This document shows, piece by piece, positions 17,144 through 26,080 of a stretch of 45,984 nucleotides of DNA. The stretch comes from DATELY01 sp035276085 (GTDB lineage: Bacteria; Pseudomonadota; Gammaproteobacteria; Steroidobacterales; Steroidobacteraceae), in contig DATELY010000158.1 in assembly GCA_035276085.1 (NCBI GenBank), positions 1-45,984 on the forward strand. Direction: 5' to 3'. The notes below the pieces were generated by a model. That model was not told the DNA's origin, ran no database searches, and saw nothing but the letters and a program-made list of their open reading frames with translations. Positions within the stretch are counted from its first letter, which is position 1. Each line of letters starts with the position of its first letter. The position numbers and the translations under genes were made by a program.

Positions 17144-18705
17144 TGAACGCCTTCGATTTCACCCAGTCGCGAATCGATCCCGAGGCGCTTCGCGGCGCGC
17201 TCGAAGATCCGGCTGCGGGCGGCTATTCCTCGTTCGAAGGCTGGGTGCGCAACCACAACGAAGGTCATGCCGTCACGCAACTGGAGTACGAAGCGTTCGA
17301 GCTGCTCGCGCGCAAGGAAGGCGAGCGCATCGTGAACGAAGCCATTCGCCGCTTCGGTGTATTGCGGGCTGCCTGCGTGCACCGGATCGGCGCGCTCGGC
17401 ATCGGCGAGCTTGCGGTGTGGGTGGGTGTGAGCGCGCGTCATCGTGCCGAAGCATTCGCAGCGTGCCGCTACATCATCGATGAAGTGAAGCACCGCGTGC
17501 CGATCTGGAAGAAGGAACACTACGTCAATGGTGATTCCGGATGGGTGAACTGTGAGCGGTGTGCGGCACATGGGGAGGAAGATGCACACGCTGGTCACCA
17601 TGGCCACGATCACGAGCCCGAGCGTCCCCTCCTCCGCGCAGCGGCATCACCCGACTACTCCCGCCAGATCGCCCTCGCAGAAGTCGGCACCGAAGGCCAG
17701 GCCAGGCTCCGCGCCGCACGCGTGCTCGTGATTGGCGCCGGCGGGCTCGGCGTGCCTGTACTGAGTTATCTCGCCGGAGCCGGCGTCGGGACACTGGGCA
17801 TCGTCGATGACGATGTCGTGCATCCCAGCAACCTGCATCGCCAGACACTGTACGAGCTCGAGGATGCAGGTGAGCCCAAAGCCGCCCTCGCCGCGCAGCG
17901 ATTGCAGGCGCTGAATTCCGAGGTCTCGATCCAGGTGCATCGAGAGCGCTTCACGAACGACAATGCCGAACGCCTGCTGCAGGCATACGATCTCGTCATC
18001 GACTGCAGCGACAACTTTGCGACGAAGTTCGCGCTCAACGATGCCGCAGTACGCGCACGTAAGCCGGCCGTGTTCGCGAGCGTGTATCAGTACGAAGGAC
18101 AGTTGCAGGTTTATGCGCCTGACAGCGGGAGCGCATGCCTGCGCTGCCTCTGGCCCGAGGCCACGCGCGATGGCCTCGTCGGCAATTGCGCCGAAGCCGG
18201 CGTCCTGGGCCCTGTGCCGGGCGTGTTCGGCAGCTTGCAGGCGCTGGAAGCGATGAAGCTGATCCTCGGCTTGCCGAGCCCGCTGCGGTCGTCGTTGCTG
18301 CTGATGGATCTGCAGACGTTGACGACCCGCACGGTCGCAACTCGTCGCTGCGCCGAATGCAATGCCGATCGTTGCGTGCGTTTGCCGTCAGCCGAACCGG
18401 GCACCGACGAGTTGGAAATCGGCGAGCTTGCCCGCGCGCGAACGCTGGGCTGCGAGCTCATCGACGTGCGCGATGCGGACGAAGTCCGCGCCCATCCGTT
18501 GCCGTTCCCGGCGCGCAATGTGCCCACCGCCGATCTGCTCGCGAGCGCTGCGTCGCTGCAACCCGATGGGCGCTACGTGCTCATTTGCGCGCGCGGGATT
18601 CGCAGCCGGGCACTCGCAAGTCAGCTGCGCGCGCAAGGTCACGCGCATGTCTATTCGCTGCAGGGTGGCCTTGCGGGGTTGTTGCAGACGACTACTGCAG
18701 CTTGA
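17143..18705 (+). CDS. MoaE-MoeB-rhodanese triple fusion
   Basis: 520-residue protein with three Moco domains. Residues 1 to about 140 are MoaE, the large molybdopterin synthase subunit, with the active-site lysines K116 and K123/K124 (DEVKHRVPIWKKEHY). A His/Glu-rich linker (about 143-162) follows. Residues about 168-405 are a MoeB/ThiF-type E1 enzyme: GAGGLG at 198-203, DDDVVHPSNLHRQTLY, catalytic C349 in GNCAEAGVLGPVPG, zinc cysteines C332/C335 and C403/C406. Residues about 423-515 are a rhodanese with DVRDADE and active-site C482 (ICARGIRSR). MoeB-rhodanese fusions are known (as in eukaryotic MOCS3); adding MoaE is, to my knowledge, rare. The ATG overlaps the mobA-moaD stop, and the 3' end overlaps the convergent gene by 14 bp. 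Confidence 0.92.
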   Translation: MNAFDFTQSRIDPEALRGALEDPAAGGYSSFEGWVRNHNEGHAVTQLEYEAFELLARKEGERIVNEAIRRFGVLRAACVHRIGALGIGELAVWVGVSARHRAEAFAACRYIIDEVKHRVPIWKKEHYVNGDSGWVNCERCAAHGEEDAHAGHHGHDHEPERPLLRAAASPDYSRQIALAEVGTEGQARLRAARVLVIGAGGLGVPVLSYLAGAGVGTLGIVDDDVVHPSNLHRQTLYELEDAGEPKAALAAQRLQALNSEVSIQVHRERFTNDNAERLLQAYDLVIDCSDNFATKFALNDAAVRARKPAVFASVYQYEGQLQVYAPDSGSACLRCLWPEATRDGLVGNCAEAGVLGPVPGVFGSLQALEAMKLILGLPSPLRSSLLLMDLQTLTTRTVATRRCAECNADRCVRLPSAEPGTDELEIGELARARTLGCELIDVRDADEVRAHPLPFPARNVPTADLLASAASLQPDGRYVLICARGIRSRALASQLRAQGHAHVYSLQGGLAGLLQTTTAA

Positions 18706-19747
18706 ACGTCAGCCGCAATCGGTAACGCGAATTCTTGCAGCTGCTGCTCATCACCATGTCGCCCACCGCTTTCACGGCGGCCGCATCGATCCTGGGAAAC
18801 AGGCTGCTCGCAGCCACTTTCACGTCAGCGGGATGATCCGCCTTGCCCTTCAACGTGAACTCGACCACTACCGGGCCTTCTTCATTCTCGCTACGCGATT
18901 CTTCCGGGTAATAGTCCGAGATCGACACGGGCTGCACGACTTCATACTTGCACGTTGCTGGCGTATCGAGCGGTGGCAGCGCCGCGCGCGGTGTGCAGTT
19001 CGCATCGAACGTGCTCGCGTTCACCGAGCGCTCGGCGGCGCTGACGACGATGCCACGCGATGATTTTTCAGGTACGAGCGCTCGATACTCGGTCGTCGGC
19101 CGGCCCGCGATATCGGCACCTGCGTAGCTGATGCTGCCGGTGCATTCCAGTGCCTGGTCAGCTCCGTTCAACACGTAGAGCATGCGCACGAGACAGGCTT
19201 GCGCATTGTTCTCGCCGCACGCGCGCGGCGAATCGTCGCGATAGAGCGAGAAACTCCAGACACCGCCGGGCAACTCGGTGCTGCGCCCATCCGCCTCTTT
19301 GATCCAGGAACTGCCACCCGATTGTGGCGGAGCGCCGGATGTCGGCGACTTGCCCTTGAAGGCGTCGCAAGCGGCAGGCTTGTTCTCCGTGCCGCCGCCG
19401 CTCGTCTTGAACGCCTCGATCTGCGCCTGCAGACATGCAGCCAGAGCGCTCAACTCATCCGCCGCTTCGTTGTGAGCGGCCGCCTGCGCTGCGGCCAGCT
19501 GTTGCCGCGTGGCTTCATCTTTGCCGACCGATTTCTGACTCACCTCGCCCGCAAGGCAACTCTGGTACGCGCCGACTTGCCGATCGAACTCCCGCAGCTT
19601 TTGATGCGCGTCCAGCAAACCCTGCTCGGTTGCGGAACTGCCGTCGGGAATCGTGACGGCGGGGCGGGGTCGAGTGCAGTCGGCGGAGGCAGCGAGCGAA
19701 TACGTCGCGGCGGATGCCGCAACCAACAATCCAAAGATGAGCCGCAT
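18692..19747 (-). CDS. Periplasmic protein with TonB-like C-terminal domain and paralogue-family N-terminal domain
   Basis: 351 aa with a signal peptide (MRLIFGLLVAASAATYSLAASA). Residues about 23-130 (DCTRPRPAVTIPDGSSATEQGLL ... AYQSCLAGEVSQ ... ADELSALAACLQAQIEAF) match the small secreted proteins at 12174 and 12900, including the CxxPxxxxxxPDG and AYxxCL cysteines. Residues about 265-351 (VQPVSISDYYPEESRSENEEGPVVVEFTLKGKADHPADVKV ... FPRIDAAAVKAV) are a TonB C-terminal-type domain. There is no transmembrane anchor or Pro-rich spacer, so it is unlikely to be an energising TonB. Start chosen at the ATG that begins the signal peptide; much longer frames upstream are antisense to the enoyl-CoA hydratase gene. 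Confidence 0.82.
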   Translation of the reverse strand: MRLIFGLLVAASAATYSLAASADCTRPRPAVTIPDGSSATEQGLLDAHQKLREFDRQVGAYQSCLAGEVSQKSVGKDEATRQQLAAAQAAAHNEAADELSALAACLQAQIEAFKTSGGGTENKPAACDAFKGKSPTSGAPPQSGGSSWIKEADGRSTELPGGVWSFSLYRDDSPRACGENNAQACLVRMLYVLNGADQALECTGSISYAGADIAGRPTTEYRALVPEKSSRGIVVSAAERSVNASTFDANCTPRAALPPLDTPATCKYEVVQPVSISDYYPEESRSENEEGPVVVEFTLKGKADHPADVKVAASSLFPRIDAAAVKAVGDMVMSSSCKNSRYRLRLTFKLQ

Positions 19748-19870
19748 GAGAGGTTCCGTATTCAGTCCAGCAGGCATTGTCGGCGATGCCCCCATCGCAG
19801 CGCTACTGTCCAATGCCCTGTACGCGCGGTAGTGTTCATGACGTCGGACCTCGTTGCGTGGAGACAGACG

Positions 19871-20662
19871 ATGACTCAATGGTGTGCGCTCGAACTCAAT
19901 GTCCAGGACAAGGTAGCCGAGATCCGGCTGTCCCGGCCCGACCTCTTGAATCGGTTCGACATGATCCTGCATCGCGAGATGACCGATGTGCTCGGCCAGC
20001 TGGCTGACGACACCGCCGTGCTCGCGGTGGTGCTGAGCTCCACAGGCCGCTACTTCTCCGCGGGCGGCGATACCGAAGTGATGGTGGAAGCCGCGGACAA
20101 CATCGCGCATCGGCTCACGATGCTGGATGAAGGCCGGCGGCTGTTTCGTGCAGTGGCTGACTTTCCGAAGCCGTTGATCGTGGCCTTGCACGGCAACAGC
20201 TACGGCCTGGGCACATCGTTGATCCTGGCCGCCGATGCCATCGTGTCGACACCGACCGTCGAATTGTCGGATCCGCACGTGCGCATGGCGCTCGTAGCGG
20301 GGGATGGCGGCGTGGTCTCCTGGCCCTGCGCCATGGGCATGGTGCGCGCGAAGCGGCACTTGCTCACGGGCGATCCGCTGACGGCTGCGGAAGCGCATCG
20401 GCTGGGCGTCGTCACGGATCTCGTCGATACGACGGCCGAAGTGCTGCCGACCGCGCAGGCGCTCGCGCAGCGGATCGCACAGTTGCCGCCATTGGCGGTA
20501 CAGCTCACCAAGCGCGCGCTGAACAAAGTGCTGATGACGCGCGCGGAAGAAGTGCTGGAGCTCTCCTTCTACCTGGAGGGTGTGACGATGGGCTCCGAAG
20601 ACTTGCGCGAAGCCGTCGCGGCGTTCAAGGAGAAGCGGCCGGGAAGCTGGAAGGGTCGCTGA
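19871..20662 (+). CDS. Enoyl-CoA hydratase/isomerase (crotonase) family protein
   Basis: 263-residue crotonase-fold protein. The first oxyanion-hole segment is STGRYFSAGGDTE (about residues 57-69) and the second is HGNSYGLGTSLILAADAIVST. The position of the first catalytic Glu of classical enoyl-CoA hydratases (PE) is occupied by P135-H136 in SDPHVRMALVAGDGG. The AGDGG variant is, from memory, common in a subfamily acting on other acyl-CoAs, so hydratase activity is not assured. The ATG at 19871 has GGAG at 19859-19862; an in-frame ATG at 19838 would add 11 residues. No operon partner. Confidence 0.85.
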   Translation: MTQWCALELNVQDKVAEIRLSRPDLLNRFDMILHREMTDVLGQLADDTAVLAVVLSSTGRYFSAGGDTEVMVEAADNIAHRLTMLDEGRRLFRAVADFPKPLIVALHGNSYGLGTSLILAADAIVSTPTVELSDPHVRMALVAGDGGVVSWPCAMGMVRAKRHLLTGDPLTAAEAHRLGVVTDLVDTTAEVLPTAQALAQRIAQLPPLAVQLTKRALNKVLMTRAEEVLELSFYLEGVTMGSEDLREAVAAFKEKRPGSWKGR

Positions 20663-20994
20663 CACTGTTTCGCACCGCCGCGCAAGACGCGCTGCATTGC
20701 GCAAGGTGTACGACTTCTTAGGAATGCCGCTGTCGGCCGCAGCGGAAACACGCACGCGCGATCGGTAACAAAGAAACGGCATGGAGCCACATGGCAAGGC
20801 CGTGTATTCCGCCGCGGAGTACGGCACAACCGCAGCGGACATCCGCGCCGCCTTCACTGCCTGCATCGAACGCGTCTCACGGTTTCCATAGGCACATCCA
20901 CGCCGCATGGAACGTTGGCCACGGCAGGCCGTTGTGTCGTTTGTCCCACGGACACAAGTCAAAACATTCTCAAGGACGTGTGAAGGAGAGATCG
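20663..20994. other. Intergenic region, nothing recognised
   Basis: 332 bases between the crotonase gene and the FG-GAP-like gene. No supported gene, repeat family member or clear terminator was seen. The 3' end carries AAGGAGAG at 20983-20990, the ribosome site of the next gene. Confidence 0.4.
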
Positions 20995-22185
20995 ATGAAT
21001 CACTTGCGGCTGCTGGCGAAAGCAGGATGCGCGCTGCTGCTCGGCTGTGCGATGTCATTTTCACTCGCTCACGCACAGGTCGCGCAGCTTCAGCCGCTGC
21101 AACAGCTGGAGCCCGACGATGCGGAAGTATTCCCCACACCGGATGAGCTCGTACCCGTCGGCTTCGGCACCGACGTTGCGATCGAGGGCAACCGCGCGCT
21201 GATCAGCCTGCCTGCAGCCGATCGCAGTGCCGGACGTATTGCGATATTTCATCGGGAGACTTCGGGCGAGTGGCTGCGTACGGGACGCCTGCAGTTCCCC
21301 GGCGTACCGAATGGCGTGCACCAGGTGGAGTTGCAAGCCGGGATTGCGGTCGTCGCATCGCAAGACGCGCTCTATGTCTTTCGCCCCACGACGAGCAGCG
21401 GCACACCACCCGTGCGCAAGCTCAAGGTCGATGCACACGACTTCATCAACGATCTGGAGTACGACGGCCAGACCGCCGTCGTCGGCACGAGCGGAGCCGT
21501 GTATGTCTTCACGATCAACCCTCAGACGGCAGTGCGGCAGCAGAAGATCGCTTCCCCATCCGGTCTCGCCTCCGATGCATTCGGCAGCGCGGTCGCTGTC
21601 TTCGGCGACACGCTCATCGTCGGCGCCCCTGGCTACAACGATGGCCAGGGCGCCGTATACATCTACCGTTTGCGGGGTGCGAAATGGGTGCGAACGCAAG
21701 CGGTGCTGGCGCCCGACGGTGCGGCTCTCGATGGCTTCGGCGCCGCCCTCACCGTGCGCCATGGATTGATGGTGATCGGGGCACCGGGCGCCGATCCCGC
21801 TTACGAGGGCGAGTTCGGCGAACTGATTCGCATGGGTGCCGCCTTCGTGTTCGCGCAGCGCGCGGATCGCTGGATACAGACTCAGAAACTGACGCCGCTG
21901 GATGACGGCATGCCGGCCTATCTCAATTTCGGCAGCCACATCGAGATCAACGGTGGACGCGTCGTCATCGGTTCGCCCGGCATCCGCGGCCTCAGCTTCG
22001 ACGCGGGGTCGCTGTTCGTCTATGCACGACAGGGCAGCAAGCTGAGCGCGCTCGCGCAGGCCATCGAGAGCAACGAGCTGGGCCGCGCCTTCGCCGTGTG
22101 GGGCGCAACCGTGATCGCGGGCATCGTCGAGCCCACATTCTTCACAGGCAGGGCATTGGTGTTCGACTTGAACACGGCACAGTGA
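20995..22185 (+). CDS. Secreted FG-GAP/integrin-alpha-like repeat protein
   Basis: 396 aa with a signal peptide (MNHLRLLAKAGCALLLGCAMSFSLAHAQ). The rest is a row of blades of about 50-60 residues with the FG-GAP pattern: VGFGTDVAIEGNRALISLP, AFGSAVAVFGDTLIVGAPGYNDGQGAVYIYRL, GFGAALTVRHGLMVIGAPGADP, NFGSHIEINGGRVVIGSPG. Such repeats fold as a beta-propeller and sometimes bind calcium or ligands at the cell surface. AAGGAGAG lies four to six bases before the ATG. Function is unknown. It is followed after 111 bp by a sensor kinase; a link is not shown. Confidence 0.85.
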   Translation: MNHLRLLAKAGCALLLGCAMSFSLAHAQVAQLQPLQQLEPDDAEVFPTPDELVPVGFGTDVAIEGNRALISLPAADRSAGRIAIFHRETSGEWLRTGRLQFPGVPNGVHQVELQAGIAVVASQDALYVFRPTTSSGTPPVRKLKVDAHDFINDLEYDGQTAVVGTSGAVYVFTINPQTAVRQQKIASPSGLASDAFGSAVAVFGDTLIVGAPGYNDGQGAVYIYRLRGAKWVRTQAVLAPDGAALDGFGAALTVRHGLMVIGAPGADPAYEGEFGELIRMGAAFVFAQRADRWIQTQKLTPLDDGMPAYLNFGSHIEINGGRVVIGSPGIRGLSFDAGSLFVYARQGSKLSALAQAIESNELGRAFAVWGATVIAGIVEPTFFTGRALVFDLNTAQ

Positions 22186-22296
22186 GCGTTCGCGGCATCA
22201 CGCCCGGCGATGCGCGCGGCGTGATGCAACCGATTCACTCGACTGACCGTCGAGTGCTCGAGGGCACCCAGCGTTCCTCTGAGCGCATACAGACTC

Positions 22297-24729
22297 ATGG
22301 ACCTGATCGATCCGTCAACGCACGGAGACCGTGCCAAGGATCAGGAAGCCAAGGCCCTCGAATGGTCCAGGGACTATCTCGCAGTGCTCGCGGAACACTT
22401 GCCCGTCGCGCTCATCGGCCTGAGCATGACGGGCGTGATCGAGTTCTGGAATGCCGCGGCGGAGAGACTCCTGGGACATACCGCGGCGGAAGTCGTCGGC
22501 AAGGAGAGCCTCGTGTTGTCCCCGCCGGAGTTTCTCGATCAGCATAAAGCGCTCTCGGCGTCCGCCCTCCTCGGCGAGAACACCCGCTTCGAAACTCAGC
22601 TCCTGGATCGCAACGGCATGCGTCTGTGGGTGCTGGCAACGTCGGCCCCGGTGAAGGCACATGACGGCACCCTCATCGGCGTCTCCGTCAGCGTTCTCGA
22701 TATCGGCAGCAACAAGGCGACCGAGCGGCAATTGCGGGCGGCCGAGCGGCGTCATTTGTTCCTCGTGCGGCTGAGCGATTTCCTGCGTCGATCCTCCGAG
22801 GCCGCCGAGATCAAGCAGGTTGCCTCCACGATGCTGGGGCGGGAGCTGCGCGCATCGCGTGTGTATTACGCCGAATGCGAGGATGAGAGCCATCTGATGG
22901 TCGACTACGACTATCACGATGGCGTGCCCAGCTTGTCCGGCAGGTTCCGTCTCGACGACTACAGCCAGGTCATCGCCACTGCGTTCAGGCAGGGGCACAC
23001 CGTGGTCGTGGACGATTTGTTGAACGATCCGTTCATCGAACCGGAAGCTCAGAGCGTTTACGGCGCACTCGGGGTCGGCAGCTGCGTTGGCGTGCCGTTG
23101 GTTCGTGGCGGCAAGCTCGTGATGCTGATGGCCGTGCTGCAACAGGAGCCGCGGAAGTGGACGAATGCGGAGATCTCGCTCATCGAGGACTCGGCGGAGC
23201 GCACCTGGGAAGCGTTGGAACGCGGACGCACCGAAAGCCTCCTGCGCGCGAGCGAGGCGCGCTTGCAGCAGGCGATGCGCATCGAAACGGTCGGCGTCAT
23301 GAGCTTCAGTCCGGCAGGGCCCATCTTCAGTGCCAACGAAGCCTTCTTGCGCATGAGCGGCTTCGACATGCAGGACGTACGTGGCGGCACCCTCACGTGG
23401 CAGGAACTCACGCCCCAGGAATTCTGGGATGCGTCGCTGAACGCGATGCACGAGTTGACGACGCTGGGTCACACCACGCCGTATGAGAAGCAGTACATTC
23501 GCAAAGACGGCAGCCGGTGGTGGGGATTGTTCGCGGCCACGCAGCTGCCCGACGGCACGGGCGTCGAGTTCATCATCGATGTGACCGCACGCCGTGAGCT
23601 GGAGAAGTCACTGCGCGAGGCCGATCGTCGCAAAGACGAATTCCTTGCGACCCTCGGTCATGAACTGCGCAATCCGCTGGCGCCCATTCGCAACGGCCTC
23701 GAGATCGCGCGCGTCGCCGCGAAACGCGATGAGGTGCTGCTGCGAACGATCGCGATGATGGACCGTCAGCTGACGCATCTGGTGCGGCTGGTCGATGACC
23801 TGCTCGACCTCGGCCGCATCAGCGCAGGCAAGATCGTGCTGCGCACCGCGCCCGTCGATCTGCGCCAGCTGGTGCTCAGCAGCGCGGACTCCGCCCGCAG
23901 CATCATCGATGCACATCACCACGAGCTCAGCATCGACGTTCCCGCCGAGGACCTGATCGTCGAAGGCGACTTCGATCGCCTCTCGCAGATCATCTTCAAC
24001 CTGCTCTCGAACGCGACCAAGTACACGCCGGATGGGGGCCGCATCCAGTTGAGCCTGCGCCGCGAGGACACCCATGCCGTGATCGAAGTGATGGATAGCG
24101 GCATCGGCATTCCACAAGCCGATCTGACGCGGGTGTTCGAGCTGTTCTCGCAGGTGCGCAAACATCAGGGTCGCGCCGAGGGCGGACTGGGAATCGGGCT
24201 GTCGCTCGTGAAGAGCCTGGTCGCCATGCATGGCGGTACGGTCGAGGCGAGCAGCTCAGGACTCGAGGAAGGCAGCACGTTCACCGTGCGATTGCCCTTG
24301 CAAGGAAACGCACGTGGCGAGCAGACCGCGACGGGGCCACCCAGCCTGGCAGAGTATTCCACCGTCGCGCGCCGCATCGTCGTGGCCGACGACAATCAAG
24401 ATGCGGCACTGTCGCTCGCAGCGCTGCTCGAGTTGCAAGGACATGAGGTGGTGACGGCCTTCGACGGTGTGGAGGCGATCGAGCTGGTCGAGAAGACGAA
24501 TGCTCAGATTGTCATCCTCGATCTCGGCATGCCCAACATGAATGGCCTGGAGGCCGCGCAGGCAATCCGCGCGCTGCCGAACGGCGCGCAGATCAAGCTG
24601 GTCGCGCTCACCGGCTGGGGCCAGGAATCGGATCGCCAGCGTACGCAAGCCGCGGGGTTCGATCGCCACCTCGTAAAGCCCGTCAGCTATGTCACGCTCG
24701 CGGAATTGCTGGCCACGCTCGATCGTTGA
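22297..24729 (+). CDS. Hybrid sensor histidine kinase (PAS-GAF-PAS-HisKA-HATPase-REC)
   Basis: 810-residue kinase with no transmembrane segment, so probably cytoplasmic. Order: PAS (about 25-145, LPVALIGLSMTGVIEFWNAAAERLLGH), GAF (about 160-305), a second PAS (about 320-435), HisKA with phospho-acceptor H455 (DEFLATLGHELRNPLAPIRNGLE), HATPase with the N box NLLSNATKYTPDGG, G1 DSGIGIP and G2 GGLGIGLSLVK, then a receiver with D742 in VILDLGMPNMNG. No separate response regulator or output domain is adjacent, so signals presumably pass via a phosphotransfer protein or the receiver acts internally. The ligand of the GAF and PAS domains cannot be read from sequence. Confidence 0.93.
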   Translation: MDLIDPSTHGDRAKDQEAKALEWSRDYLAVLAEHLPVALIGLSMTGVIEFWNAAAERLLGHTAAEVVGKESLVLSPPEFLDQHKALSASALLGENTRFETQLLDRNGMRLWVLATSAPVKAHDGTLIGVSVSVLDIGSNKATERQLRAAERRHLFLVRLSDFLRRSSEAAEIKQVASTMLGRELRASRVYYAECEDESHLMVDYDYHDGVPSLSGRFRLDDYSQVIATAFRQGHTVVVDDLLNDPFIEPEAQSVYGALGVGSCVGVPLVRGGKLVMLMAVLQQEPRKWTNAEISLIEDSAERTWEALERGRTESLLRASEARLQQAMRIETVGVMSFSPAGPIFSANEAFLRMSGFDMQDVRGGTLTWQELTPQEFWDASLNAMHELTTLGHTTPYEKQYIRKDGSRWWGLFAATQLPDGTGVEFIIDVTARRELEKSLREADRRKDEFLATLGHELRNPLAPIRNGLEIARVAAKRDEVLLRTIAMMDRQLTHLVRLVDDLLDLGRISAGKIVLRTAPVDLRQLVLSSADSARSIIDAHHHELSIDVPAEDLIVEGDFDRLSQIIFNLLSNATKYTPDGGRIQLSLRREDTHAVIEVMDSGIGIPQADLTRVFELFSQVRKHQGRAEGGLGIGLSLVKSLVAMHGGTVEASSSGLEEGSTFTVRLPLQGNARGEQTATGPPSLAEYSTVARRIVVADDNQDAALSLAALLELQGHEVVTAFDGVEAIELVEKTNAQIVILDLGMPNMNGLEAAQAIRALPNGAQIKLVALTGWGQESDRQRTQAAGFDRHLVKPVSYVTLAELLATLDR

Positions 24730-24788
24730 TGAGCACGTTTTCAGAAACTCCCGTTCGGAGCGCCTCGATCTCACCTCTTCGCCAATTC

Positions 24789-26078
24789 CTAAACAGGTCC
24801 TGAGCGCTGCATCCAACGGCCCGCGATGCGATCCAGTGAATACAGCACGGCAACAGACAAGCCGAGCAACGGCAACACCACGCACACCGCAGCACCACTC
24901 GCTACGATCGCGCGCGGCAAGCTCAGCTCGCGTTTTGGCGGCGCGGCCAGGCCTCCGTCGGGTCTGCGCTTGTACCAGCCAATGAAGCCGGTGACGGCCA
25001 GCCATACGAGTGCAGCGGCGACCACCGTATTGAAGATCTGATTCGCGCGACCGAAGAACTTCCCCTCGTGCAGATCCACGCCGGTCGCGATGATCTTCGG
25101 GACGACGGGATAGTCGCTCCACAACGCCCGTGCCAACACGGTGCCGGTCTGTCGATCGAGCTGCACGTACACCTCGCTCGCCGCGGTGGTCCGACGACTG
25201 CGCACGTTGATCGGCCCGTCGCTTGCGAGCGGCCAGATCTCCAATAGATCGCGCGCACCTTGCGCTCGTGCGCGGGCGATGAGCGCTTCGATACTCAACG
25301 CTGCGTGTTGCATCGAGTCGTGGGCCGATGACTCCGCGTGATGCGCACGCTTGCCACCGAAGAACACCGCCGTCGGCGCGACCTGCCCCGTCATCTGCTG
25401 GATCGGCCGCAGAATGCGCTCGCCCCAGAACGACGTCCAGGGTAAAGCCGTCAGCAGAAATCCCAGCACGATGAGTGCGAAGTACACACCGACGATGCTG
25501 TGCAGATCGCGCCAGAACACGCGCGATCCGCCGCGCAAGCGCGGATACAGCACACCTGAAAATCGATTCGCAGTCACGGGCCACCAGAGATACAGCCCCG
25601 TGAGAATCATCACGATGCCCCATGACGCGCCGAGCTCGAGCAGGTAGCTGCCCCACGGATTGATCGGCCAGCCGCCATGCAAGCTGCGAGTGAACCCCGG
25701 CAGCCAGCGTGTCGGCTCGACGGAACCGAGATACGCACCGGTGTAGGGATTCACGAACGCAGGATGTGCAAGTCCGTTCGCCGCAGAGAACGAGAACAGC
25801 GTCGCGCGCTGGGGCTGATCGCTCACTTGCATGAACGCGAGACGCTCTCCGCGATGATGCGTCAGCGCGGTCGCGTACTGCTGCTCGTAACTCACGCGCG
25901 TCGGTTGCGGCGTGACAAAGCGGAGATCGTGAAAGCTCCAGTCTGCAATCTCCTCATGCCACAGATACAACGTGCCCGTGACCGCCTGCCACAGCACGAA
26001 GGGAACGACGAGCAGCGCCGCGAAGAAGTGCCAGCGCCAGATACGCCCATAGAGAGCGCCAGTGCGGTTGACGCTCAT
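24789..26078 (-). CDS. PepSY-associated transmembrane protein
   Basis: 429-residue inner-membrane protein of the PepSY_TM family. Four main helices: WHFFAALLVVPFVLWQAVTGTLYLW, the pair ELGASWGIVMILTGLYLWWP and DLHSIVGVYFALIVLGFLLTALPW, and a C-terminal VVAAALVWLAVTGFIGWY / GAAVCVVLPLLGLSVAVLYSL. The conserved histidines in the helices (LWHEE, SLHGG, RDLHS, DLHEG) suggest haem or metal interaction. Such genes follow TonB-receptor genes for siderophores or metals and are thought to help reduce or release the imported metal. The ATG at 26078 is two bases after the receptor stop, so the two are in one operon. Confidence 0.88.
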   Translation of the reverse strand: MSVNRTGALYGRIWRWHFFAALLVVPFVLWQAVTGTLYLWHEEIADWSFHDLRFVTPQPTRVSYEQQYATALTHHRGERLAFMQVSDQPQRATLFSFSAANGLAHPAFVNPYTGAYLGSVEPTRWLPGFTRSLHGGWPINPWGSYLLELGASWGIVMILTGLYLWWPVTANRFSGVLYPRLRGGSRVFWRDLHSIVGVYFALIVLGFLLTALPWTSFWGERILRPIQQMTGQVAPTAVFFGGKRAHHAESSAHDSMQHAALSIEALIARARAQGARDLLEIWPLASDGPINVRSRRTTAASEVYVQLDRQTGTVLARALWSDYPVVPKIIATGVDLHEGKFFGRANQIFNTVVAAALVWLAVTGFIGWYKRRPDGGLAAPPKRELSLPRAIVASGAAVCVVLPLLGLSVAVLYSLDRIAGRWMQRSGPV

Positions 26079-26080
26079 GC

